64,000 bases of DNA from Nostoc sp. LEGE 12450 (GCF_015206895.1 NZ_JADEXU010000025.1:1-64000), one strand, 5' to 3'; positions 1-9,364 are shown, numbered from the stretch's first letter. Made by a program: numbers and translations. The notes: generated by a model not told the origin, from the sequence alone.

Positions 1-173
<173 letters not shown>

Positions 174-292
174 TATTAAAAGCTGACCATGACTTGAATC
201 AGTTTTATGGTTGCCGAAAATTGACATCAGCCAGATTAAATAATCTCCTTGGCATAAGCTCATAAAGTGTCAATATTCCCCATTCTCCAGTC

Positions 293-321
293 ATCTCCCA
301 CCAAAAGGTGGGAGATTTTTT
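293..321 (+). terminator. Rho-independent terminator of psbD
   Basis: A perfect 10-bp stem (ATCTCCCACC / GGTGGGAGAT) with an AAAA loop runs directly into a T tract. It follows psbD by 120 bases and shows that the psbD transcript ends here, before the structured RNA locus. Confidence 0.85.
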
Positions 322-439
322 ATATATATAGTTAATATCTCTAAATTTATGTGTTATGTTAGGTGAAGGTTATGAACCCGGAGTAAATACTCTGCCCTTT
401 TAAAACTAAGACCGCTTAGGCAATAAGGAGGTGATGCCC

Positions 440-511
440 ATGATAGAAAGTAGTAAATGCGTGGGTCATCAGGTTGCAGTTAGCCGGCTGTGTGCCGGGG
501 CTGTTCTCTAA
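440..511 (+). CDS. 23-codon small ORF with an extremely strong ribosome binding site, inside the structured RNA
   Basis: ATG at 440 is preceded at a 7-base spacing by AAGGAGGTGAT, which pairs with 11 bases of the 16S rRNA 3' end. The peptide begins MIESSKCVGHQ and ends LCAGAVL. It overlaps the 5' half of the long closing helix (463-478), so translation would compete with folding. It could be a leader peptide, the remnant start of a lost ORF, or an accident of a conserved RNA element that mimics the anti-Shine-Dalgarno complement. I do not recognise the peptide. Confidence 0.35.
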   Translation: MIESSKCVGHQVAVSRLCAGAVL

Positions 512-613
512 AAGTTAGCCTTAGTTATCTTTGAGATACTAAGTTAGCTCAAGTAGCTAGGCAAGCTCGGAGTTCCTTCCGGCAGTCTGGTTGCAACCTG
601 AAGACCCGCTAGA

Positions 614-661
614 CCGCTCTGATTTAGATCATCCGATCCAAATCAGAGCGGATAGTTTTTT
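614..661 (+). terminator. Rho-independent terminator of the structured RNA
   Basis: A perfect 12-bp stem, CCGCTCTGATTT (614-625) with AAATCAGAGCGG (640-651), is followed four bases later by a run of six T. It defines the 3' end of the RNA locus. Confidence 0.8.
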
Positions 662-930
662 ATGGGTGACTTTTTAAAACTTAGATAGCAATAAACGCGA
701 TGGATAAAGCCAATGCGTTTAGGTTTTCTTAAAATTAAAAATATCTTGCATCAACCCTTGGAGTATGACCAGATGTGAGCTACAGCATTTATTTACCAAG
801 CCTGATTTAAACATACACACACGCATTAGGCATTAGCTGATCTTCCCATACTTTATATGTGGAAAATTAAATGGGTCTATTTCTGTCAAATGCAAGATGT
901 AACAAATATATAAGTAGGAGTATTTTTGAC

Positions 931-1212
931 ATGACACAACTACTCACGAAAACGGAAATTCAAGAGCAGGCAAAGGTTTTGTCAGGTTGGACTGTCGAAG
1001 AATCTAAGTTGTATATTACTCGCACATTCAAGGATTTTATCCAAGCAATTGAGTTCGTCAATAAACTGGTGGAACCAGCTGAGTCAGCAGGACATCATCC
1101 AGACATAGAGATTTCCTACAACAAAGTGAAGATTACACTCACAACTCATGATGCAGGCGGACTAACACAGGCAGACTTTGATGTAGCGCAGACGATTTCC
1201 CAAATTAAATAA
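931..1212 (+). CDS. phhB: pterin-4a-carbinolamine dehydratase (PCD/DCoH family)
   Basis: The protein has 93 aa, the usual family length. It shows the family signature around SAGHHPDIEISYNKV followed by TTHDAGGLTQADFDVA, which supplies the active-site His-His-Pro, the Tyr and the third His and Asp. It dehydrates 4a-hydroxytetrahydropterin to quinonoid dihydropterin, and in bacteria without an obvious phenylalanine hydroxylase it may act in pterin or molybdopterin recycling. The ATG at 931 is chosen over an upstream ATG at 871 because GTAGGAG lies 10 bases before it and because the extra 20 residues are not family-like. The gene stands alone between the RNA locus and the porin. Confidence 0.9.
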   Translation: MTQLLTKTEIQEQAKVLSGWTVEESKLYITRTFKDFIQAIEFVNKLVEPAESAGHHPDIEISYNKVKITLTTHDAGGLTQADFDVAQTISQIK

Positions 1213-1866
1213 GTGATTTCTTCTGATATCTTGCACCAGGCGACTGTAAGTAACAGCGACAAAGACAAAACACGCCTATCTGTAATCATCAGAGAAAACT
1301 AACCCGTAGCTTGATTGAGAGTAAAGGTATGCGTTTTTCTTGAAAGTTCGCGGGTTTCAAAAACCTTGATTCCTGATTTTGTTTTTTATTCCAAAAATAC
1401 CAGGCAACGACCCTCCTGAAAGGCTTTGCTATGTTTGTTATGGCCGAACCAGTGGATTTCAACTGGTGTGCAACTTCTACAGGCTAAGTGTAAGAAGTGA
1501 TTTTTATCTGCAAGATGCCAAGTATAGAAGACTTTCAGCAATTTAGCCAAGTAGGAACTAAATGCCCTAAACTTTACTCCCTGCTTAGATATATAGATAG
1601 CTATGTGTGACAGTTATTAAGCCGATCGCTCCAATCTTGCCATCTAGATCAGATGTTTTATAATGTTATGATATAAAGATATGTTTTTGCATAAGTTAAT
1701 CACATCAGTTTTTAACCCCAAGTTAATCGTTTATTAGCTTTGCAAAAACTAGAATTGTAGTAAGGCAATTATGCCTCATCCATAGGTTTCGATGAGATGT
1801 CGCATTTTCGAGAATTAGGTGGAACGAAACCAATTATCTAAACAAGGTGTGAGGAGTAAAGAAAAA
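1213..1866. other. Long intergenic leader upstream of the porin
   Basis: There is no convincing gene. AT-rich runs with TATAATGTTATGATATAAAG (1659-1680) could supply -10 elements for the porin, whose leader would then be about 190 bases long. Only very short ORFs (18 codons or fewer) occur. Confidence 0.4.
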
Positions 1867-3576
1867 ATGTCTAATCTATTATGGAAATCCTTAGTGGTTA
1901 GCCCAGCAGTTTTGGGAGCAACGTTGTTAGTTTCGACAACAGCGATCGCGGCTCCAAACACAACCACTGAAGTATCACCAGCAAAACAAGTAGGTGTAGC
2001 TGAAGTTGCCCAACAGCCAGAATTGTTGGCTCAAACAACGATAGATCAAGTTAATCGTTACAGCAACGAAGGCAACCAAAATAACTCTCAGTCTCAAGTA
2101 ACATCGGTTTCGCAATTTTCCGACGTACAACCAACTGACTGGGCATTCCAAGCATTGCAGTCCTTGGTTGAACGCTATGGTTGTATTGCAGGTTATCCGA
2201 ATGCCACTTACCGTGGTAATCGTGCTTTGACCCGTTATGAATTTGCTGCTGGTTTGAACGCCTGTTTGGATCGCGTTAACGAGTTGATTGCCACAGCAAC
2301 AGCTGACTTGGTAACGAAACAAGATTTAGCTACCCTACAGCGTTTACAAGAAGAATTTTCCGCAGAATTGGCAACCCTACGCGGTCGCGTAGATTCCTTA
2401 GAAGCGCGGACTGCTGAATTGGAAGCCAATCAGTTCTCCACCACTACAAAACTAGTCGGTGAAGCCATTTTTGCCGTTACTGATGTGTTTGGCGGTAACA
2501 CTGGTGACAACAACAATACAGTCTTCCAAGATCGGGTACGTTTAGACTTGCAAACCAGCTTCACTGGTAGAGACATTTTACATACTCGTCTCGCAGCAGG
2601 CAATGCAACAGCTTTTGCACAAGTGGATAACGCTGGTTTGCCTATCAACACTGCTGAAGGCAGACAAACGTTTGAAATCGGTAGCACTGGTACCAACAGT
2701 GTCAGGATTGACCGATTGACTTATGAAGTTCCCGTAGGCCCAGCCAATGTGTACTTGGCGGCCAGTGGCGGACGACACAGCCATTATGCTGCTGTCAACA
2801 ACCCTTACTTTTTCGACAACACTGATGGCGGTAACGGCGCTTTATCTACCTTTGCTTCTGAAAGTCCCATCTATAGGATTGGTGGCGGTGCAGGTATAGC
2901 GCTCAATCTACCACTTGGTAAAGGTGGCGGCATCCTGGGAAATAGTTCAATAACTGCGGGTTACTTGGCATCGCAAGCTAATAATCCTGGTGTAGGTCAA
3001 GGTCTGACCAACGGTAACTATGCTGCTTTAGGACAGTTGAACTTTAGTGTTGGCGATCGCTTGGCTTTAGCTGCCACTTACGTTCATGGATATAGCGCCG
3101 GTGGTTCTTTATTCAACTCCGGTTCCACGACAGACGGAGATATTGTTGCAGTAGGTACTGGACAAGCAAACACTCTACTAGGTACAGGTTCCAGCAACTC
3201 CTACGGTGTGTCAGCTGCATTTAGACCCAGCGAAAAGCTGTCAATTAGCGGCTTTGTCTCTTACCACGATGTAAGTGGCTTCGGTGCAAATGATGATTAT
3301 GAAGCTTGGAGCTATGGTTTAGGTGTAGCCTTACCTGATTTCGGTAAAAAAGGTAACGTTTTAGGTATTTTTGCAGGCGCAGAACCCTATTCCTTTAACC
3401 GTCCAGGTTTTGGTGGCAACAATGATATACCCTATCACTTTGAAGGCTTCTACAAGTATCGCGTATCGGATAACATCTCTGTTACCCCTGGCGTAATTTG
3501 GTTGACCTCTCCTGGTCAGAGCAGTGCTAACGATGATGCAATTATCGGTACACTCAGAACAACTTTCACCTTCTAG
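1867..3576 (+). CDS. SLH domain-containing OprB-family outer membrane porin (copy 1)
   Basis: The protein has about 569 aa. A Sec signal peptide ends near the AIAA motif. A single SLH domain begins at VTSVSQFSDVQPTDWAFQAL and holds the TRYEF motif. A coiled coil of about 45 residues (LATLRGRVDSLEARTAEL) leads into an OprB beta-barrel that ends in aromatic F, as outer membrane proteins do. The SLH domain binds the periplasmic cell-wall glycan; the barrel lets small solutes through. A GTG at 1819 would add 16 residues. I prefer ATG 1867 because GAGGAG precedes it and because the second porin (33504-35105) has the same GTGAGGAG spacing before an ATG at the same place in the protein. The substrate is unknown. 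A perfect terminator follows. Confidence 0.9.
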   Translation: MSNLLWKSLVVSPAVLGATLLVSTTAIAAPNTTTEVSPAKQVGVAEVAQQPELLAQTTIDQVNRYSNEGNQNNSQSQVTSVSQFSDVQPTDWAFQALQSLVERYGCIAGYPNATYRGNRALTRYEFAAGLNACLDRVNELIATATADLVTKQDLATLQRLQEEFSAELATLRGRVDSLEARTAELEANQFSTTTKLVGEAIFAVTDVFGGNTGDNNNTVFQDRVRLDLQTSFTGRDILHTRLAAGNATAFAQVDNAGLPINTAEGRQTFEIGSTGTNSVRIDRLTYEVPVGPANVYLAASGGRHSHYAAVNNPYFFDNTDGGNGALSTFASESPIYRIGGGAGIALNLPLGKGGGILGNSSITAGYLASQANNPGVGQGLTNGNYAALGQLNFSVGDRLALAATYVHGYSAGGSLFNSGSTTDGDIVAVGTGQANTLLGTGSSNSYGVSAAFRPSEKLSISGFVSYHDVSGFGANDDYEAWSYGLGVALPDFGKKGNVLGIFAGAEPYSFNRPGFGGNNDIPYHFEGFYKYRVSDNISVTPGVIWLTSPGQSSANDDAIIGTLRTTFTF

Positions 3577-3615
3577 ACTGTTGACTATCCATTGATAATT
3601 TAGAACTTTATTTTT

Positions 3616-3639
3616 CCCCGCCATCAGGCGGGGTTTTTT
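3616..3639 (+). terminator. Rho-independent terminator of porin copy 1
   Basis: A perfect CCCCGCC-ATCA-GGCGGGG hairpin is followed by six T, 40 bases after the porin stop. Confidence 0.9.
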
Positions 3640-3740
3640 ATTTTGAGTAGCAGCAATGGATAAACCCCAGTGATTAACCGGGGTATAGTAGGAAAGGTAA
3701 GCTTTCTAAGCTTAGTTTATTCGCGGACACTAGTTAGTCG

Positions 3741-3990
3741 CTTATAATCCAATACGGTTCACTTAATGGCTACTGGCAAAAATTTTGGGTTTTCGAGACG
3801 CGATAAATCGCCGTCTCTACAACTGTTTTGGTCTTATCTAAACTGTATTGGCTTATAATCCAATACAGTTCAGTTAAGGCTAAAACTCTTTGCAAAAGTC
3901 AATTTTTTAACGAACCGCAAAGAACGCAAAGAGAAGAAAGAAATGCTTAACCCAAGCGTATTGGCTTATAATCCAAAACGCTTGGGTTAA
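3741..3990. repeat. Three copies of a hairpin repeat with core CTTATAATCCAA, spaced about 112 bp
   Basis: The core CTTATAATCC starts at 3741, 3852 and 3965. The second copy has perfect 11-bp arms (AACTGTATTGG 3841-3851 with CCAATACAGTT 3860-3870). The third has 18-bp arms with one mismatch (3947-3964 with 3973-3990). The arm sequences differ between copies but stay self-complementary. The first copy keeps only the right half. Between the copies lie a GTCTCTACAA-type repeat and the purine-rich AACGAACCGCAAAG repeat (3909-3940). Confidence 0.7.
3909..3940. repeat. Interspersed repeat AACGAACCGCAAAGNACNCAAAG, copy 1
   Basis: The same sequence recurs at 5505-5580 (with an inserted GC-rich segment) and at 62863-62893. 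It is a non-coding family typical of Nostoc intergenic DNA. Confidence 0.55.
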
Positions 3991-4006
3991 CGGTTTTTAT
4001 AGCTTT

Positions 4007-5452
4007 CTATCTCGTAGCACTGTGAGGCGAACCAACCGCAGCGACTGGATCTGTCTGATTCAGATAATCGTAAACTAGTTGGGAAACTTGACGGATAAAG
4101 TCCCTCCCCCTAGTGTCCTTATAGGGACGTGTGACGAAGATAGCCGCTAAATAACGTTTCCCATTTGGCATAGTCACAAATCCGGCATCGCCGATGAGAA
4201 ACCCGATATCTCCAGTTTTGTTGGCTATGACTGCACCTTTTCCTAAACCTGCGGGAAGGAGTGTGTGAATTGTAGTGTGCCGCAGAATATCCAAAGCTTG
4301 CTCTCGGCTTTGTGGAGAAACTAGCTTGTTATTCACAACTAAAGCCAGCACTCGCGCCATATCTTGAGAACTTGTGGTGTTGGTTCCTCTCAAGTCAGCC
4401 AAAAGATGCCGAATTACTGTGTCTTTCAGTCCCCAGTTACGGAACCGCTGATTTAGTTTCGTAGCCCCACCTAAGCGATCGATAATCATATTGGTGGCGG
4501 TATTATCACTAATGGTAATCATCTTAGTGATGGTTTCCAAAGCTGTATACTTCTTGCCAACTCGCTCATACTGCATAGTTCCAGAACCATTGGTTACTAA
4601 GTCACGTCGCATAGTCAGGTTTTCCTGAAGGGTGACTTTCCCCGCATCTAAATCTTGGAAAAAGGCAATGAGAATTGGCAATTTAATCGTACTAGCTGCG
4701 GGGAAAACGCGATCGCCTCCAACATCCAAATAATCCCCAGTATCCAAATCCAGGAAAAACATTCCTGTTTTCAGGAAGCTGTAACGATTCATCAAGGCTT
4801 TAATCTGCGGTTCCAGCGCTTTCATCGGTGAATGCATAGGAACTACGCCAGCAAACAGAGTGCTATTATCACTTAGTGTTGGAGAAATACTCGATTGAGT
4901 CGGAGTTATTTCTAAAATGTTTGGCCGGGTTGCAGTCAATTGTATCGGCTTGGGTAACTGCACAGACCAATGATTGAGAGATTCTTCTTGCAGCTTCACC
5001 TGTGCTAGGTCAAAAGTGTAATTGGGTGCTAAGGTAACTACCATACGGGTAGTATCTGCATTAAACTGCCCGATGCTAATGTCTTTAATTACTAACCCCA
5101 CTCTTTGACTAGTCTGTGGATATTCTAGTTTGACTCCAGGTAAATCAATTACCAGACGGGTTGGATTAGTAAGTAATTGTACTTTGGGTTGAATATTCTC
5201 GTCTGTCGTAAAATCCAGATGATTACGATTGCTATCAAAATGCCAATTAGCGATCGCAGAAGCTTTGACAGTGGAACCAAACAGGAACAAGGTAAAGAAG
5301 CTGGGTAGAAGCCAGCTAAATTTTAAAAGGTTTTTTTGGTGTGTGAGGAGCATCGGTGATCGTTTTGTGTGATGAAAACTCATGAACAAATAAAAGCCGC
5401 CCACTATTAAAGCACACAGATCAAAAATTTTTTCAATTATTGATTTATACAA
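4007..5452 (-). CDS. AMIN domain plus class A beta-lactamase-like serine hydrolase
   Basis: The protein is up to 481 aa. A hydrophobic signal segment (about residues 44-66) is followed by an AMIN domain (about 68-170, cell-wall targeting). A penicillin-recognising domain then carries all three class A motifs: SxxK (AASTIKLP, S254/K257), SDN (315-317) and KTG (412-414). It should act in the periplasm on peptidoglycan or beta-lactams. The AMIN fusion favours a cell-wall role over simple resistance, which is an inference. The start is uncertain: M24 or M34 would put the signal peptide nearer the N-terminus, and no start has a clear ribosome binding site. A Glu166-type general base is not obvious. 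The gene stands alone. Confidence 0.85.
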   Translation of the reverse strand: MYKSIIEKIFDLCALIVGGFYLFMSFHHTKRSPMLLTHQKNLLKFSWLLPSFFTLFLFGSTVKASAIANWHFDSNRNHLDFTTDENIQPKVQLLTNPTRLVIDLPGVKLEYPQTSQRVGLVIKDISIGQFNADTTRMVVTLAPNYTFDLAQVKLQEESLNHWSVQLPKPIQLTATRPNILEITPTQSSISPTLSDNSTLFAGVVPMHSPMKALEPQIKALMNRYSFLKTGMFFLDLDTGDYLDVGGDRVFPAASTIKLPILIAFFQDLDAGKVTLQENLTMRRDLVTNGSGTMQYERVGKKYTALETITKMITISDNTATNMIIDRLGGATKLNQRFRNWGLKDTVIRHLLADLRGTNTTSSQDMARVLALVVNNKLVSPQSREQALDILRHTTIHTLLPAGLGKGAVIANKTGDIGFLIGDAGFVTMPNGKRYLAAIFVTRPYKDTRGRDFIRQVSQLVYDYLNQTDPVAAVGSPHSATR

Positions 5453-5504
5453 AAAACATCAGTTATAGCAATCCTATTTGAGTTGTGAAAAATGTAGATT
5501 AGGA

Positions 5505-5580
5505 AACGAACCGCATAGACGCGGAGCGGCTTCCCGCAGGGTAGGGCGCAAAGCACGCAAAGGAAGGAAAGAAGAAAGAG
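5505..5580. repeat. Interspersed repeat AACGAACCGC..., copy 2, with GC-rich insert
   Basis: The ends match the copies at 3909 and 62863. The middle holds a GACGCGGAGCGGCTTCCCGC segment of the kind scattered through Nostoc genomes. A 60-codon minus-strand ORF across it is made of repeat sequence and is not taken as a gene. Confidence 0.5.
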
Positions 5581-5730
5581 AGGTGTAATTTTCACGAATG
5601 ATTTAGGACTGCTATACAAGTATTTAATTTAACTATTATTTGACAAGAGGCTATTTATATACTGAATCTAAAAGCGAGTAGAAAAGAGCGCTGCCTTGGT
5701 GATTGCTATATGAACAATCTCCCTCTGCGT

Positions 5731-5757
5731 AAAAAAAGGCGGGCAAGATGCCCACCT
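5731..5757 (-). terminator. Terminator of transketolase gene
   Basis: Read on the minus strand, GGTGGGC-ATCTT-GCCCGCC forms a 7-bp stem (one G-T pair) followed by seven T. It lies 30 bases after the tkt stop. Confidence 0.8.
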
Positions 5758-5786
5758 CACAACATTTTGAGAATATTCTGTTGCTA

Positions 5787-7814
5787 TTAACCCAACAATT
5801 GTTTAGCCTTAGCTAACACGTTATCAACACTAAAGCCAAACTTCTCTAGACAAACATTGCCTGGAGCCGAAGCACCAAAGCGATCGATACTAACGCAATC
5901 GCCTTCAGTACCCACATATTTGTGCCAACCAAAACTGCTACCAGCTTCTACAGACAAACGCTTGGTGACAGCTTTTGGTAGAACAGACTCTTTATAAGCT
6001 GCATCCTGTGCTTCAAAGAGTTCCCATGAAGGTAGCGAGACAACACGGACTTTCTTACCTTCAGCCTTAAGTTTTTCGGCTGCGCCGACGGCGAGGCTCA
6101 ATTCTGAACCAGTACCAATCAAGATGATTTCAGGTGTACCTTCGCTATCTACTACGGTGTATCCACCCTTCGCTACGCCTTCAATTGATGTACCTGCCAA
6201 GTTGGGGACGTTTTGACGAGTGAATGCCAATAGAGATGGAGCGTTTTGCTTCGCTTTCTCGATCGCTACTTTATAAGCACCAGAGGTTTCGTTACCGTCT
6301 GCGGGACGAAACACTAATAAATTAGGAATGGCTCTCAAGGAAGCAAGAGTTTCAATGGGTTGGTGTGTGGGGCCATCTTCACCTTGTCCAATGGAGTCGT
6401 GAGTCATCACCCAAATCGCGCCAGCTTGAGAAAGGGCGGATAAGCGGATGGCAGCACGCATATAATCTGTGAAGATTAAGAAGGTAGCACCGTAAGGAAT
6501 TAATCCTGAACTGTGCAGCGCGATACCATTACAGATTGCGCCCATAGCATGTTCCCGCACACCAAAGTGGATGTTGGGGTTTTCGTAGTGACCTTTTTGG
6601 AAGTCGCCCTTGCCCTTGATTTCGGTCAAGTTGGAGTGGGTTAAGTCAGCCGAACCACCAATCAATTCAGGTAAAACCGTCGCTAGTTTGTTGAGGCAGT
6701 TTTCTGAATGTTTGCGGGTGGGTATTCCTTTGTCTTCGGGGGTGTAGGTGGGTAGTACCTTATCCCAACCATCGGGTAGTTTGCTGCTAATGTAGCGTTC
6801 AAATTCAGCCGCTTCTTGGGGATACTTAGCTTTGTAGTCGGCAAATGTTTTGTTCCATTCGGTTTCGTAACCTGCGCCGCGTTCAACTGCTTTGCGTGTG
6901 TGGTTGAGGGCTTCTTGTGGAACATCAAAAGGCTCGTATTCCCAACCCAAATTTTTCCGAGTCAAGGCTATTTCGTCTCCACCCAAAGCAGCACCGTGAA
7001 TACCAGCAGTGTTTTGTTTGTTGGGAGAACCATAACCAATGGTGGTTGTCACCTTAATCATTGATGGTTTATCGGTGACAGCTTTAGCGTCTTCAATTGC
7101 TTTGGCGATCGCTGCTAAATCGGTATTGCCGTCTTCAACGTGGAGAACGTGCCAACCGTAAGCTTCAAACCGCTTGGAAACATCTTCGGTGAATGCTACA
7201 TCTGTGGAACCGTCGATGGAAATATGGTTGTCGTCGTACAGAGCGATGAGTTTGCCTAATCCCAAGTGTCCTGCGAAAGAAGCAGCTTCACCAGAAATAC
7301 CTTCCATGTTGCAACCATCACCTAAAATTACGTAGGTGTAATGGTCAACAATTTTGGTATCAGGTTTGTTAAATTTAGCGGCAAGGTGTGCTTCGGCGAT
7401 CGCTAAACCAACTCCATTAGCAATTCCTTGACCCAAGGGCCCAGTTGTGACTTCAACGCCTGGGGTTTCAAAGTTTTCTGGGTGTCCAGGAGTTTTAGAA
7501 CCCCATTGACGGAATTGTTTGATATCTTCAATAGTGACGCTATCGTAGCCTGTCAGGTAAAGTAGGGCGTACTGCAACATCGAGCCATGACCGGCAGACA
7601 AGACAAAGCGATCGCGGTTAAACCATTTGGGATTCTTGGGATTAAACTTCAAAAAGCGATCCCAGAGGACAAAAGCCATTGGAGCCGCGCCCATTGGTAG
7701 TCCTGGGTGTCCCGATTTTGCCTTTTCTACGGCATCAATAGCCAAGAAGCGGATCGAGTTAATAGCCAGTTCTTCGACGGACAATTCTTTGGCGGATTGG
7801 GTTGCAACAGTCAT
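5787..7814 (-). CDS. tktA: transketolase
   Basis: The protein has 675 aa, full length. It transfers two-carbon ketol units in the Calvin-Benson cycle and the pentose phosphate pathway, with thiamine diphosphate and Mg2+, in the cytosol. The N-terminal substrate His-containing SGHPGLPMG, the ThDP-binding GDGCNMEG motif (165-172), the central [14 protein letters not shown] segment and the C-terminal transketolase domain are all visible. It lies downstream of acpP and fabF on the same strand, an order common in cyanobacteria, but a 300-base gap before it suggests its own promoter. Confidence 0.97.
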   Translation of the reverse strand: MTVATQSAKELSVEELAINSIRFLAIDAVEKAKSGHPGLPMGAAPMAFVLWDRFLKFNPKNPKWFNRDRFVLSAGHGSMLQYALLYLTGYDSVTIEDIKQFRQWGSKTPGHPENFETPGVEVTTGPLGQGIANGVGLAIAEAHLAAKFNKPDTKIVDHYTYVILGDGCNMEGISGEAASFAGHLGLGKLIALYDDNHISIDGSTDVAFTEDVSKRFEAYGWHVLHVEDGNTDLAAIAKAIEDAKAVTDKPSMIKVTTTIGYGSPNKQNTAGIHGAALGGDEIALTRKNLGWEYEPFDVPQEALNHTRKAVERGAGYETEWNKTFADYKAKYPQEAAEFERYISSKLPDGWDKVLPTYTPEDKGIPTRKHSENCLNKLATVLPELIGGSADLTHSNLTEIKGKGDFQKGHYENPNIHFGVREHAMGAICNGIALHSSGLIPYGATFLIFTDYMRAAIRLSALSQAGAIWVMTHDSIGQGEDGPTHQPIETLASLRAIPNLLVFRPADGNETSGAYKVAIEKAKQNAPSLLAFTRQNVPNLAGTSIEGVAKGGYTVVDSEGTPEIILIGTGSELSLAVGAAEKLKAEGKKVRVVSLPSWELFEAQDAAYKESVLPKAVTKRLSVEAGSSFGWHKYVGTEGDCVSIDRFGASAPGNVCLEKFGFSVDNVLAKAKQLLG

Positions 7815-7906
7815 AATCTCTTGTTTTTAACGACGGGTTAGAACTCTTCGTAGCTTCTCTTGCTGGGGTTATTTTAGATTCCCCACAGTATCCTCATCAT
7901 CCCACT

Positions 7907-7930
7907 CCCGCTTGTCGATGGACAAGCGGG
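7907..7930. repeat. Perfect 10-bp palindromic hairpin
   Basis: CCCGCTTGTC and GACAAGCGGG are separated by GATG. No T tract follows on either strand, so it is more likely a small intergenic palindrome than a terminator. Confidence 0.5.
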
Positions 7931-8018
7931 ATCTCCTGAGTTTATGGTGATAAATCAAGCTGATAATTGGGTCATGCTGAACGCTTAAGTTATATCGGAA
8001 TGATATTTCTGATACTTT

Positions 8019-8050
8019 GGGCATTGGGCATGGGGCATTGGGCATGGGGC
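8019..8050. repeat. Short tandem repeat of GGGCATTGGGCATGGG type
   Basis: About two 16-bp units in direct repeat. Related G-rich and C-rich runs occur at 31861-31952, with the complement GCCCAATGCCCA. It is a common low-complexity filler in Nostoc intergenic regions. Confidence 0.6.
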
Positions 8051-8113
8051 AAACGAGCAGATTAGGATTAAACTACTGAATTCTGCCTTCTGCCTCCTAC
8101 CTCCTGACTTCTT

Positions 8114-9364
8114 TTAAACGTATTTCTTAAAGGCCAGTGTGACATTATGACCGCCAAACCCAAAAGAATTGGATATTGCCACCTCGACTTTTTGAGCGCG
8201 GCTGTAGTTAGGCACGTAATCTAAGTCACATTCTGGATCGGGATTTTCCAGATTGATTGTTGGTGGAATTTGGTCATTAGCGATCGCCAGTACTGTTGCC
8301 ACAGCTTCAATACCTCCAGAACCGCCTAATAAATGACCTGTCATCGATTTGGTTGAGCTAATTGCCACCTTATAAGCGTGTTCTCCCAAGGCTTTTTTGA
8401 TTGCTGAGGTTTCAGTTGAATCATTCGCCGGGGTACTAGTGCCGTGGGCATTAATATAGCTAATTTGTTCAGGGTTTATACTAGCATCTTTGAGCGCCAG
8501 TTCTATGGCTCTCGCTGCACCTAATCCGCCAGGGACGGGGGAAGTGATATGGTATGCGTCACAGGTCATACCATAGCCGATCATTTCGGCATAAATGTGA
8601 GCGCCGCGACTTAGGGCGTGTTGCAGTTCTTCTAGAATTAAAATTCCTGAACCTTCACCTAATATAAATCCGTTGCGATCGCGGTCAAAGGGGCGGCAAG
8701 CATGAGCCGGATCATCATTGCGAAAAGAAAGGGCTTTGCAAGCAGCAAACCCAGCCATTGATAATGGTGTCACAGCTGCCTCTGTTCCGCCGCAAATCAT
8801 CGCTTTGGCATATCCCCCTTGAATTAAGCGGAACGCATCGCCTACAGCATTAGATCCAGCAGCGCAGGCAGTTACAGGGCAGGAATTAGGCCCTTTAGCA
8901 CCCGTGTGAATTGCCGTCAATCCTGCTGCCATATTAGCGATCATCATCGGTATCATGAATGGACTACAGCGATCGGGCCCACGGTTGAGGTAGATCGTTT
9001 GCTGGTCTTCTAATACCTTAATGCCGCCAACGCCAGAACCGATCATGACACCTACCTGTTCTGCATTCAGTTCATTAATAACTAACTGCGCGTTAGCTAT
9101 AGCTTGTTTTGCTGCTGAAACCCCAAATTGGGCAAATCGATCCATGCGCTTGGCATCTTTGCGCTCCAAGTAATCATGTGGATCGAAGTTTTTTACCTCA
9201 CCAGCAATGCGGCAATCATGGCTAGACGCATCAAAAAATGTGATGTAGTCAATGCCATTGCGTCCACTCAATAATCCATCCCAATATTCTGTTGCTGTGT
9301 TACCTATCGGTGTAATCGCGCCAACACCAGTTACAACAACGCGTTTACGTGTATGATCTGTCAT
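8114..9364 (-). CDS. fabF: 3-oxoacyl-[acyl-carrier-protein] synthase II (KAS II)
   Basis: The protein has 416 aa, the normal FabF length. The Cys-His-His catalytic set is present: C167 in VTACAAGSNA, H307 in NAHGTSTPAND and H344 in SMTGHLLGGSGG. It condenses malonyl-ACP with acyl-ACP in fatty acid elongation. It lies 293 bases downstream of acpP on the same strand, so the carrier protein and condensing enzyme are probably co-expressed. Confidence 0.97.
   Translation of the reverse strand: MTDHTRKRVVVTGVGAITPIGNTATEYWDGLLSGRNGIDYITFFDASSHDCRIAGEVKNFDPHDYLERKDAKRMDRFAQFGVSAAKQAIANAQLVINELNAEQVGVMIGSGVGGIKVLEDQQTIYLNRGPDRCSPFMIPMMIANMAAGLTAIHTGAKGPNSCPVTACAAGSNAVGDAFRLIQGGYAKAMICGGTEAAVTPLSMAGFAACKALSFRNDDPAHACRPFDRDRNGFILGEGSGILILEELQHALSRGAHIYAEMIGYGMTCDAYHITSPVPGGLGAARAIELALKDASINPEQISYINAHGTSTPANDSTETSAIKKALGEHAYKVAISSTKSMTGHLLGGSGGIEAVATVLAIANDQIPPTINLENPDPECDLDYVPNYSRAQKVEVAISNSFGFGGHNVTLAFKKYV

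Larger units (their letters stand above)
372..661 (+). ncRNA. Highly structured small RNA locus of unknown family
   Basis: The region folds as a compact multi-helix RNA. Around 377-390 lies a GGAGT/ACTC hairpin, then a CTAAG-ACCG-CTTAG hairpin (406-419). A long closing helix pairs GGGTC (463-467) and CAGGTTGCA (470-478) with TGCAACCTG (592-600) and GACCC (603-607), 14 bp around a 2x2 internal loop. Inside this helix are a CCGGC/GCCGG hairpin (484-497) and a CTTAGT/ACTAAG hairpin near 529-542. A 12-bp terminator stem with a T tract closes the locus. It also holds an 11-base match to the 16S anti-Shine-Dalgarno followed by a 23-codon ORF. It does not match tmRNA, RNase P, SRP or 6S RNA as I know them. 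A HEARO/IsrB-type omega RNA without its nuclease is one possibility, because ATGA directly precedes the first helix, but this is speculative. The 5' end is a guess. Confidence 0.6.

Noticed and set aside
372-661. tmRNA, RNase P RNA or SRP RNA
   Set aside because: There is no tag ORF with the alanine-tRNA-like end, no RNase P core and no SRP tetraloop domain.
5437-5619. 60-codon minus-strand ORF before the beta-lactamase-like gene
   Set aside because: It is translated interspersed repeat.
7907-7930. Terminator between tktA and fabF
   Set aside because: A perfect stem but no T tract on either strand.
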